A stretch of DNA of 46,532 nucleotides from Chloroflexota bacterium. Its GTDB lineage: Bacteria; Chloroflexota; Anaerolineae; Anaerolineales; UBA11858. Numbering within the stretch: position 1 is the stretch's first letter; every line of letters begins with the position of its first letter. The stretch spans positions 1 through 46,532 of the forward strand of contig JAUWEC010000004.1 of the NCBI GenBank assembly GCA_030608465.1, given 5' to 3'. A program made the translations under genes and the position numbers. Below, in pieces: positions 39,511 to 46,532 of this stretch. The notes beneath the pieces are model-generated. The model saw nothing but the letters and a program-made list of their open reading frames with translations, searched no databases and was not told the DNA's origin.

Positions 39511-41679
39511 TTGTTATTTAAAAGAGTTCTTCATATGCTGGTTTTCCTGGCTATTAGCCTGGTTGTCTCCAGCTGCAGTTCAGAGACACCAGTCTCAACA
39601 GAAATGTTGGTTCCATCTGAGACGATAGAACAAACTGAGACGATAGTACAAAAAACGGAACCCGTGGAAAATCAACCTGTCGCGTCACCAACGGATTACA
39701 TAGAACCTCCTGCCACCCCCACCACAGCGCCTCTAACTGAAGCCCTGCCAGCGATTGATTACGAGAATGCTATGACACATTACACGGCTGGCACTGAAAT
39801 AAGTATTTCCCAGATCGCAATGACCGAGGTAACAACAGGCTGGGCTATCGGACAAAAATCCAGTGATAGTGATCACATTCTTAAAACAACTGATGGTGGC
39901 AGGGGATGGTGGGATGTCACCCCGCCGGAGGCAAAGCCTTCTTATGGAGAAGTTTTGAGGGCTGAAGCATTTTTCCTTGATAAGTCGACAGCCTGGGTAA
40001 GTTATGAACCTTATGAGATTGTTTGGCGCACGACGGATGCAGGCATTACCTGGAGGTCTGCCCGTGTGCCAATGGCAGGGAATCTTGGTGCCACGTTGTG
40101 GTTCCTGGATGCGGAAAATGGTTGGATGATGAAATACCTCGATGCTGGGATGAATCATGTCTACAGCGCACTTTTCCTAACATCCACGGGGGGTCGATTT
40201 TGGGTAAAAGTCTTTGATCCCTATTCTGATGGAGATGTCCAGAGTTTCTCGAAAACCGGTCTGGTTTTCGCCGATCGTGAAATAGGCTGGTTAACCAGAG
40301 ACTCTCAAGGTGTGCAGCCCGGCGCATTTGTCGACGCAACGTCGGATGGCGGCTATACCTGGGAGAAAGTTGACATAACCCCTCCTGTGGACGATCCTGA
40401 AAAATTTAACCAGGAATATTGTGGAATGTACGAACCCGAGTTGTTCTCTACCTCATCTGGTGTGCTTGTCGTCACCTGCAGGCGCTTCGACGACGGCGAG
40501 AAGATCACAACTCATTTCCTCGCCCGGACCTCTGATGGGGGAGCGACCTGGAAGCTCTCCGATTATCCAGGAGGCGACCTGCACTTCATCAATCAGAATT
40601 TGGCATATGCTCTAGGACGAGATATCTACAAGACGACTGATGGGGGCACGAGCTGGATTAAAATTAAGGAAGTCGATTGGGACGGTCAATTTAACTTTGT
40701 GAACGAAAATACTGCCTGGGCTGTTGCACAGAATGAGAGTAACATAGCGCTTGTTCTTACTACGAATGGATGCCAGACGTTTTCCGAGATCAAACCGCAA
40801 GTCATCAAGCCACCGGATGAGTACCTGGTAACTACACCAAGCTCCTCGTCCGAGATCGATCCAGCCGCTATCGGCGGCGGATCTAAGCAGGTGGCGTTTA
40901 TCTCCTATCGTGAGAACCCAGATTCTCTTATATCAGATATCTATTTGATGAACATCAACGGAACAAACCTGACGAAGATCACCGACAGCTCAGGTCGGAT
41001 AACCCACTTCTCCTGGTCACCTGACGGCCAGATATTAGTCTTTGATTTGGATCGGGATGGCGACTCTGAGATCTATACCATTAAAGCCGACGGCACGGGA
41101 CTTACCCAAATCACCTCTAACTCGTTCTACGAAAGTGATCCTGACTGGTCACCCGATGGGACAGAAATCGCGTACGTCTCTCAAGGTTCTGGCGATTACC
41201 AAATTTATCTCATGAATACAGATGGCTCAGCAGTTCGTACCCTTGTAGACGGACGTACACCAGCCTGGTCACCGGACGGATCCCGCATCGCATTCAGCCG
41301 CATTGATGATGGAATCTATCTAATCGACAAAGATGGCAGCAATCTTACTCGTTTGACCGACAGCTCCCAGCATGGTTGGGAGCATTACCCGGTATGGTCT
41401 CCCGACGGTAGTTTGATTCTCTTTGGCTCAAACCTTCACCAACCAGGATGGGCTGCGGCCGAATCCATTTACGTAATGAGGGCAGATGGAAGCGGCATCG
41501 GCAGCTTATCAGAAGTATGGGGAATGCCCCCTTATACATGGTCTCCTGATGGACAATGGATCATCTACACCCAAAGCTTTGGAACCGATACAAAGCTGTA
41601 CATCATGGATAACCAGGGTTTTAACGTGAGTCCCCTGATGGAGGATAACGGAGGTCTCCATCCGCTTTGGCGGCCTTGA
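39511..41679 (+). CDS. Lipoprotein fusing YCF48/Asp-box repeats to a TolB-like propeller
   Basis: This is an approximately 722-residue lipoprotein. The signal peptide ends in VVSSC22, followed by a Thr/Pro linker. The first half (about 90-430) has YCF48/BNR Asp-box repeats: KTTDGGRGWW, RTTDAGITWR, ATSDGGYTWE, RTSDGGATWK and KTTDGGTSWI. The second half (about 450-720) has PD40/TolB blades: FSWSPDGQILVFDLD, DWSPDGTEIAYVS, AWSPDGSRIAFSR, VWSPDGSLILFGS and TWSPDGQWIIYT. Two complete seven-bladed-type propellers in one chain are plausible. TTG at 39511 has AAGGAG 6 bases upstream; ATG at 39487 is in frame but lacks a site. Exported scaffold or binding protein; partner unknown. Confidence 0.85.
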   Translation: MLFKRVLHMLVFLAISLVVSSCSSETPVSTEMLVPSETIEQTETIVQKTEPVENQPVASPTDYIEPPATPTTAPLTEALPAIDYENAMTHYTAGTEISISQIAMTEVTTGWAIGQKSSDSDHILKTTDGGRGWWDVTPPEAKPSYGEVLRAEAFFLDKSTAWVSYEPYEIVWRTTDAGITWRSARVPMAGNLGATLWFLDAENGWMMKYLDAGMNHVYSALFLTSTGGRFWVKVFDPYSDGDVQSFSKTGLVFADREIGWLTRDSQGVQPGAFVDATSDGGYTWEKVDITPPVDDPEKFNQEYCGMYEPELFSTSSGVLVVTCRRFDDGEKITTHFLARTSDGGATWKLSDYPGGDLHFINQNLAYALGRDIYKTTDGGTSWIKIKEVDWDGQFNFVNENTAWAVAQNESNIALVLTTNGCQTFSEIKPQVIKPPDEYLVTTPSSSSEIDPAAIGGGSKQVAFISYRENPDSLISDIYLMNINGTNLTKITDSSGRITHFSWSPDGQILVFDLDRDGDSEIYTIKADGTGLTQITSNSFYESDPDWSPDGTEIAYVSQGSGDYQIYLMNTDGSAVRTLVDGRTPAWSPDGSRIAFSRIDDGIYLIDKDGSNLTRLTDSSQHGWEHYPVWSPDGSLILFGSNLHQPGWAAAESIYVMRADGSGIGSLSEVWGMPPYTWSPDGQWIIYTQSFGTDTKLYIMDNQGFNVSPLMEDNGGLHPLWRP

Positions 41680-41866
41680 GGATAGAAACGGGGCTAACGG
41701 AATCTATCCGCTGCTCTGCGAACGAGCAGGGGAAGTTATGGTGGCTTTTCAGGCGGTGATGACTATAATTGTAACCGCCATCCTGGATTGCTTTGATGGC
41801 TTGATTTCCCAAACCGTGGATGGCGTCTATGGCAACCAAATCGCCTGCCGAACATAGCCACCCAGG
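41680..41866. other. Gap with no assigned gene
   Basis: A minus-strand frame here includes AGDLVAIDAIHGLGNQAIKA, which reads like protein, but I recognise no family, and it runs on into noise antisense to the lipoprotein end. It may be another broken piece. Confidence 0.25.
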
Positions 41867-42165
41867 TTACCCATTAAGAGCAGGGCTATTCCCATCGAGT
41901 AGGGAGAATAAACCGGTTTCCTTTGTTATTTTAATTTCACCGGATGATTCCAATACTTCTCCTAGAAACTTCCTGAATAAAGCTTCTCTACCTTTGGGTA
42001 GATCTCCCTCAAACATGGATTAAACGTATTGAATAAGGGGCTCAACATCAGTAACAGAAAGATGATCCTCAACTAGATGGAGATTTACTTGTGAAAACCA
42101 GCGCATAAGCTGTTTTCCTCCATTTTCCAAACTGAATCTTTCCGATGGGGATCCCCAACTGGGCA
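41867..42165 (-). pseudogene. C-terminal remnant of a SAM-dependent methyltransferase
   Basis: The minus strand reads ERFSLENGGKQLMRWFSQVN, LHLVEDHLSVTDVEPLIQYV, then an in-frame TAA, then SMFEGDLPKGREALFRKFLG and ITKETGLF to a stop at 41867. This order (RFxLENGxxQLxxxF, LxVTDxEPLxxYV, IxITKxxGLF) is the usual end of class I methyltransferases. The N-terminal SAM-binding part is missing and a stop interrupts the rest. From 42166 to 42470 no gene or structure is seen. Confidence 0.65.
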
Positions 42166-42470
42166 CGCTTTCCTCAGGAAAGAACTCCTTTTTTCAATTT
42201 TGAACCTCAACCAGGTGATTTTTTCCATTGGTAGCTGCGTATAGCCTTCCATTAATACACCATATTCTTTCAGTGGAATATTTTTCTTGGGTATTCGACA
42301 ATACAACCAAATGTTTATTTACGGGCTGAATGGTGGTAAAAGGTTTTATTTGGATCCAGTGCGATCAAGGATGACAGAAAGATAGAAATTGTTATCTTTC
42401 ATGGGACCTCCCTGGAAAAATTTACCTCAATACGATGAAAAAATGAAAAAGTTAGAAAAACCAGCTGGAT

Positions 42471-43517
42471 TTATTCGCAGTTGAAATAATCTTGGAAGTA
42501 AAATCCGCCGTCACATACCAGTTCCCCCTGGGCGTCGGTGATACATTCAGTACCGGCATAACCTTCACCTTTTCCAAAGACAAAGACAGGATCTTCACCC
42601 AGGATTTCCACCTCATCAGATACACGCATGCAATCCCCCAGCCAGGCAAAAGAAAAATGCCAATCATAAGAAACAATTTGGAATTCTCCATCCAGTTTGA
42701 TGAAGGAATAAAAGCCCAACGGGCATGACTCGCATTTAATATCACCGTAATTGGTCACTTTTCCACAAGCCTCCAGGATATTGCCTTCATCATCAGCTGT
42801 TATGGAAGAAGGGTTTCTACAATTATTTATAAAAGCTCTAGATGTTTGTGGAGAGGAAAGAGTAGTTGTGATCTCTGTGGAATTCTCCTCCTCCTGGTTT
42901 GGATCTGGCGTGGAGTTGGATAAAACAGCTGAAAGTTCTGAACTGGCATAGATTTCTGTAATACCATCAGGTGCGGCATAGATTTCTGTAATATCATCTG
43001 CGGTGGCATAGAGCATAATAGACATAATGATTGCGGCAGCAATACTGGAGACCGATAATATGGATATGTGTTCCTTACGGATCATCGTTTTTGAGGCATG
43101 ATGGAATGAAGATAAAGCTGCGATGGGGATGAACGTCATGAAAAAGGCGCCAATTTTTTTACTTGTAGTTTGATCCTTTTTAATAGATACTTCTTTGAAA
43201 GCCCAGAATCCAATGAGAGCACGGGTTAATAATTGGGATGTTATACAGGCGATCAAGATATTTTTTGTAGTTCCGATATGGATGAATATCGGGAGAACAG
43301 TGATGGCAATATTTATTCCCCAGAAGAAGATCAACAAAAGCAATAGGCTTAATATCGTCTGTTCAGGCGGGAGATAAGAATCGGTTTTGGGTGTTTTTAG
43401 AATGTGAAGAACCTCATCTTCTGTGCCATTTCCTGTTTTATAGCCGCAGAAAGGGCAGGATGGAGAATCAGGAGGAAGCTCCTTGTAACATTCAGGGCAG
43501 TATTTCATCATGTTCAT
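42471..43517 (-). CDS. Membrane protein with N-terminal zinc ribbon and Cys-rich extracytoplasmic domain
   Basis: This protein has about 348 residues. MKYCPECYKELPPDSPSCPF then CGYK is a double-CxxC zinc ribbon in the cytoplasm. Hydrophobic segments at about 46-70, 80-100, 120-140 and 158-175 span the membrane. A Thr/Ser/Glu linker follows, then a C-terminal domain (about 230-348) with at least seven cysteines (NNCRNPSS, EACGKV, CESCPLGF, GDCMRV, TECITD, LVCDGG, YFNC), probably disulfide-bonded outside the cell. The start is one of three adjacent ATGs at 43517, 43511 and 43508; longer forms to 43697 are not credible. The function is unknown. The linker contains a short duplicated block (DDITEIYAAPDGITEIYA). 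Confidence 0.7.
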   Translation of the reverse strand: MNMMKYCPECYKELPPDSPSCPFCGYKTGNGTEDEVLHILKTPKTDSYLPPEQTILSLLLLLIFFWGINIAITVLPIFIHIGTTKNILIACITSQLLTRALIGFWAFKEVSIKKDQTTSKKIGAFFMTFIPIAALSSFHHASKTMIRKEHISILSVSSIAAAIIMSIMLYATADDITEIYAAPDGITEIYASSELSAVLSNSTPDPNQEEENSTEITTTLSSPQTSRAFINNCRNPSSITADDEGNILEACGKVTNYGDIKCESCPLGFYSFIKLDGEFQIVSYDWHFSFAWLGDCMRVSDEVEILGEDPVFVFGKGEGYAGTECITDAQGELVCDGGFYFQDYFNCE

Positions 43518-43660
43518 AAATAAATTCAACTTTCTATAAATTGAAAGAATATAACTCTGAGTATAGCATGTTCGACATAGTTCGAGAGAATTTTTACTAT
43601 ACTGTTTTGTTAGAATTGGGGTTCTTAATTGGATTTTACGCTGTGAGATTAAGTTTCTTG

Positions 43661-44191
43661 TTAGGTTGTCCTGTTTACTGTAAAGAATTGGCTCCAATCT
43701 GCCTTCACAAAATCAGGCGTATAGTTTGCTTGAGCACGGGTGTTTGCCCAGTTAATGACTTTTTTATTTTTGGCTGCATCCGTACATAGGAAACGGGCGT
43801 TGGGACGGATCCCAACCCGGGCAAGATCAAGGCGATCTGAATCCCAGCAGATCCGGACAGTAAGGTCTCCTTCTGTTTCTCCATCTGTATGTTGAATGCA
43901 GGCAAACTTCAGTAAATCAAGTTGGTTGTCTGTCACTTCAGGATTTCCGCGGAGCAAGTAGTCAGCTAGCTCAGCGCCCCGATAGCCATGGCCGGGATCC
44001 AAAGATTGGTTGTGGCGGCAGGCATCGTGAAAAATAGCAAACAGGGTGATTACAATGGTGTCTCCACCTTCAATTTTCGCCAATCGTAAGCCGTTCTCAA
44101 ACACCCTTCCCCAGTGGCTCAAGCCATGAGCGCCGTCTGGGGGTAGTTGATATTGAACTGCGATTTGAGAGAGCAGGGGTGATAGATCCAT
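43661..44191 (-). CDS. HD-domain hydrolase
   Basis: This is a 176-residue soluble metal-dependent phosphohydrolase of the HD superfamily. HGLSHWGRVFENGLRLA supplies the first His, FAIFHDACRHNQS the HD pair (His55-Asp56) and IQHTDGETEGD and WDSDRLDLARVG the later ligands. Small HD proteins of this kind hydrolyse nucleotides or other phosphates; the substrate is unknown. It lies 61 bases downstream of the cytochrome gene on the same strand and could be co-transcribed, though no functional link is apparent. Confidence 0.88.
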   Translation of the reverse strand: MDLSPLLSQIAVQYQLPPDGAHGLSHWGRVFENGLRLAKIEGGDTIVITLFAIFHDACRHNQSLDPGHGYRGAELADYLLRGNPEVTDNQLDLLKFACIQHTDGETEGDLTVRICWDSDRLDLARVGIRPNARFLCTDAAKNKKVINWANTRAQANYTPDFVKADWSQFFTVNRTT

Positions 44192-44252
44192 AGGTTAATA
44201 TTAATTAGATAACGGAAAATTCATTTTCAGTATAGCATGAAATGAAAGTGAA

Positions 44253-45923
44253 TTATTTAATCACCAATATTTTTTCTGATAATAACAGGTCGGAACCTTC
44301 CCATCCTTTTAAATGCTGAAGCTCAATAAAAGCTCTCCTGTACAGTAGTTGTACATCTACTCGGATGGTTTTGTTGGATGGTGACTGGAAAGTATACGAG
44401 CTCTGAGCTGTTTCCAGAGCTGGGATTCGATTGTCTGAAAGTATGCGGGTTTGGTTCCAGTAGGAACCTGAAGGAAATTCCTGGCTCCAAATCTCTTCCA
44501 GTACCTTTGCATAGGCTTCACCAGGAAGTCCGGCATAATGACCTGTTTCTGGATCACCAAGTCCCGCCCAATCTGGAAGAAGAGGACCCTCCAGGAGATC
44601 TAGTGGGACCCCTTGATCGTCAAAGGCTCTGACGATCAAGATCAAGTGGCGTAATGGGGAATCCGTAGGTATGTGATGCCCTGTATGGCTATTGTGGATA
44701 TTAACATTGACGACTAGTAAATTATCATCTCGTATTACATCAGCCGTTAGTGAGACTGAGTCCCTCATAAAATCAATGTCAGTGATACCCAATATTTTAT
44801 GGCTGGGGATTGTTTCGGGATCGCGAATTAACCCGCCTTCGTTAAGTAAGGCGAAGTGATCTGTGCCGTTGGGTGGCATATGGCAATCCTGGCAGGTCTG
44901 GTATAAAACAGAGTTGGGATCAGCGTATTCACTATTTATCCATTCTCCAAAGGAATTATAAATTACAGTATCTGAAAATACTCCGAAGTGACAGGCTGCG
45001 CACAGCTGGCTTTCACTTTGGAGCGGGGAATAGGTATCTTCACCGGGAGCGACATCATCGTAGGGACCAATAAAAATTTGATGACCTGGTGGAGGACGTA
45101 AGAACTCCAAAGACAGAACACCGGGGTTGTTGGGGAACGGCAGGCCTGTTTCAGGATTTAATTTCACATTCCAGATTTTATGGCAAAAATCACAGGTGAT
45201 GCCTTCCAACCCCACTCCACTGACAGAAGTGGGATCAACTCCATAAGGATCGTTAACTGCTGCTGCAGCCAGGTGGCAGGCACCGCAGTTGCCTGCAGAG
45301 TTTGGATAATCCAGCTTATAGCCGGGACCATAATAGGGCTGATCTGGATCTGGGGCAAGAGGGTAGTTTCCATAATCCCTGGTAGTGCCAAACTGTGTCG
45401 GTTGGCCAGGATTCCCTTCTACGTCTTCTCCGGTATACATAGTCAGGAAACGGATATTAGATGCTGATTTTGAGTGGGCATCTTCTATCCATTCGTCAAA
45501 AGGTAATTGACCATTTGCGCTTGAATGGCAATTTTCACAGTAAGTATCTTCTCCTGAGCCGATTTTATCTTCCTGCTGATAAGCACTTAACCATTCATAA
45601 TCAGGGTTATCGACCAGGGGTAATGGATGTAATTCAATCACCAGATCTTCTGTACCGGGTTGAATTAGAAGTCCGCCAGCGATATAGTAACCGGGTGCCC
45701 AGGCTGAGATTCGTTGCGGTTGATTGGTGGGCAGTCCTTCAAAGTAAAAAGACCCAATCTGATCTGATAAAGCTATCATGTCAGTCGTCTGGATGCGGAC
45801 GATTGCGTCCTGGTATGGTTTTCCATTAACAAGTACTTGACCGGAAATTCGCGCAGAGGGAGCACTGCAGGCATAGAAAAAAAACACGAAAAATATCATG
45901 CAATAAAATCTATATTTTTTCAT
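44253..45923 (-). CDS. Pentahaem c-type cytochrome lipoprotein with N-terminal carboxypeptidase-regulatory-like domain
   Basis: This 556-residue exported protein has a signal peptide with lipobox FYAC19. A beta-sandwich CarboxypepD_reg-like domain (about 25-100: ISGQVLVNGKPYQDAIVRIQ) follows. Five CxxCH haem sites lie at 129-133 (CENCH), 213-217 (CGACH), 244-248 (CDFCH), 308-312 (CAACH) and 344-348 (CQDCH). A His-rich region (HNSHTGHHIPTDSPLRH, about 409-425) may add ligands, and a C-terminal beta domain ends the protein. The haem region resembles cytochrome c554-type multihaem proteins. It probably moves electrons at the outer membrane face; the acceptor is unknown. It overlaps the upstream gene by 14 bases. 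Confidence 0.9.
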   Translation of the reverse strand: MKKYRFYCMIFFVFFFYACSAPSARISGQVLVNGKPYQDAIVRIQTTDMIALSDQIGSFYFEGLPTNQPQRISAWAPGYYIAGGLLIQPGTEDLVIELHPLPLVDNPDYEWLSAYQQEDKIGSGEDTYCENCHSSANGQLPFDEWIEDAHSKSASNIRFLTMYTGEDVEGNPGQPTQFGTTRDYGNYPLAPDPDQPYYGPGYKLDYPNSAGNCGACHLAAAAVNDPYGVDPTSVSGVGLEGITCDFCHKIWNVKLNPETGLPFPNNPGVLSLEFLRPPPGHQIFIGPYDDVAPGEDTYSPLQSESQLCAACHFGVFSDTVIYNSFGEWINSEYADPNSVLYQTCQDCHMPPNGTDHFALLNEGGLIRDPETIPSHKILGITDIDFMRDSVSLTADVIRDDNLLVVNVNIHNSHTGHHIPTDSPLRHLILIVRAFDDQGVPLDLLEGPLLPDWAGLGDPETGHYAGLPGEAYAKVLEEIWSQEFPSGSYWNQTRILSDNRIPALETAQSSYTFQSPSNKTIRVDVQLLYRRAFIELQHLKGWEGSDLLLSEKILVIK

Positions 45924-46532
45924 TTTCCTTTCGTTTCCGTTTTCTTAAAACCAGGACTGCAGCTCCACAACCAATTACGACGATCGTTATCCCGGCAAAG
46001 AGAAAAGTAGCGGATGATATTGTTTGATCTATAGAGTCTTCTATAGAAAGGTCAGTTTTGGGCGAAATTTCTTCTCCACCGGAATCAGTTGGGGTGTTTG
46101 TTTCTTCAGCTGAGGGCTCATCATGATCGCTGGTAGTACTCACGCTCCCTGCAGGAGGAGTTCCGTTGAGATCCAATCGGAAAACACCTTCTCCATTTGT
46201 GCCGGCATATAGATGCTGACCGTCGGAGGAGATAGATAGGCTGGTGACCGCTCTGGTACTTAAACCATTATTAATTTTTTCCCAAGACATACCCCCATCA
46301 GTGGACCTGTACACACCGCTAAATAAATCGGCCAGATATACGATTTGAGGGTTGGAAGGATCAAAAACCAGATCACGATGGGAGCCATTGGGCTCCAGCC
46401 CGGATGAAACCTGTTGCCAGGAAACACCCCCATCTCGGCTTATATAAAATCCAATTTGTTCAACCCCGACGAATAGAGAGTCTGAGTTTTCGGGACTGAT
46501 ACCTACTGTGCGTGTGGCTCCCACTGGCAACC
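45910..46532 (-). CDS. Asp-box (sortilin/BNR-like) repeat protein with C-terminal membrane anchor, 5' end outside window
   Basis: The frame is open to the right edge, so this is the last 207 or so codons of a longer gene. Asp-box repeats FYISRDGGVSWQQVSSGL and VYRSTDGGMSWEKINNGL, with LYAGTNGEGVFRLDL, indicate a beta-propeller outside the cell. A low-complexity acidic and Ser/Thr linker (about 130-170) leads to one transmembrane helix (SATFLFAGITIVVIGCGAAV) and a basic cytoplasmic tail RKRKRKENEK. Its stop overlaps the start of the pentahaem cytochrome gene by 14 bases, so the two are coupled. The function is unknown. Confidence 0.85.
   Translation of the reverse strand, partial: LPVGATRTVGISPENSDSLFVGVEQIGFYISRDGGVSWQQVSSGLEPNGSHRDLVFDPSNPQIVYLADLFSGVYRSTDGGMSWEKINNGLSTRAVTSLSISSDGQHLYAGTNGEGVFRLDLNGTPPAGSVSTTSDHDEPSAEETNTPTDSGGEEISPKTDLSIEDSIDQTISSATFLFAGITIVVIGCGAAVLVLRKRKRKENEKI

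Noticed and set aside
1-46532. CRISPR array
   Set aside because: No short direct repeats with regular unique spacers were found. The repeats seen are few, long and widely spaced, and no cas-like genes are present.

Overview
The window looks like an accessory, recombination-scarred part of the chromosome of an anaerobic Chloroflexota bacterium, probably Anaerolineae-like. This placement is an inference. It rests on a MalT/LuxR-type regulator remnant of the kind common in that group, a tungsten-type aldehyde:ferredoxin oxidoreductase, CoA-transferase and B12-type enzymes, many TolB/YCF48-type lipoproteins, a pentahaem cytochrome and moderate GC content. No rRNA operon, intact tRNA, CRISPR array or replication origin was seen.

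Left part (1-14.5 kb): a cut-off IS256-type transposase is followed by a catabolic cluster. A GntR/FCD regulator (5292-6032) heads a leftward operon of two Asp/Glu/hydantoin-racemase-fold proteins, a PLP enzyme, a nitroreductase and a small helical protein. A DUF917 (S-methyl-thiohydantoin desulfurase-type) gene runs the other way, followed by an ornithine-cyclodeaminase gene cut after about 17 codons. The cut lies at a scar made of half a tRNA-Arg and the C-terminus of a tyrosine integrase. Next come a MoaD-like sulfur carrier, an aldehyde:ferredoxin oxidoreductase and a two-subunit CoA-transferase, then convergent aminotransferase and ornithine-cyclodeaminase genes.

Middle part (15-25 kb): this holds toxin-antitoxin and DNA-repair or defence-like genes. 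There are two copies of a HicB/metallophosphoesterase block (one has lost its toxin), a RHH antitoxin with an internally deleted PIN toxin, an intact HicAB and HigBA, and a three-gene set of UDG-superfamily protein, putative thymine-hypermodification-related helical protein and PD-(D/E)XK nuclease. An opine-dehydrogenase-family gene and a B12-binding, mutase-like gene follow.

Modules between about 1 and 31.6 kb are separated by members of a dispersed non-coding repeat. Each has a tandem GGTGCA-type motif and ends either in the 5' half of tRNA-Arg, broken at the anticodon, or in a palindrome resembling that anticodon stem. I read this as accretion of integrase-mobilised cassettes, now mostly decayed.

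Right part (26-46.5 kb): two polyprenol-type membrane glycosyltransferases lie in a gene graveyard with LuxR/MalT, GT2-like, YchF, IS630 and later methyltransferase remnants. Within the graveyard is a short, easily missed gene (30903-31151, minus) with an in-frame TGA at the expected Cys position of the GDCCVxC family and a good bacterial SECIS hairpin, so it is probably a selenoprotein. From 32.5 kb there are five secreted lipoproteins in a row (two paralogous trypsin-like/PDZ proteases, two beta-propeller proteins, one YCF48+TolB fusion), then a zinc-ribbon membrane protein, an HD hydrolase, a pentahaem cytochrome c lipoprotein and a membrane-anchored Asp-box protein that runs off the right edge.
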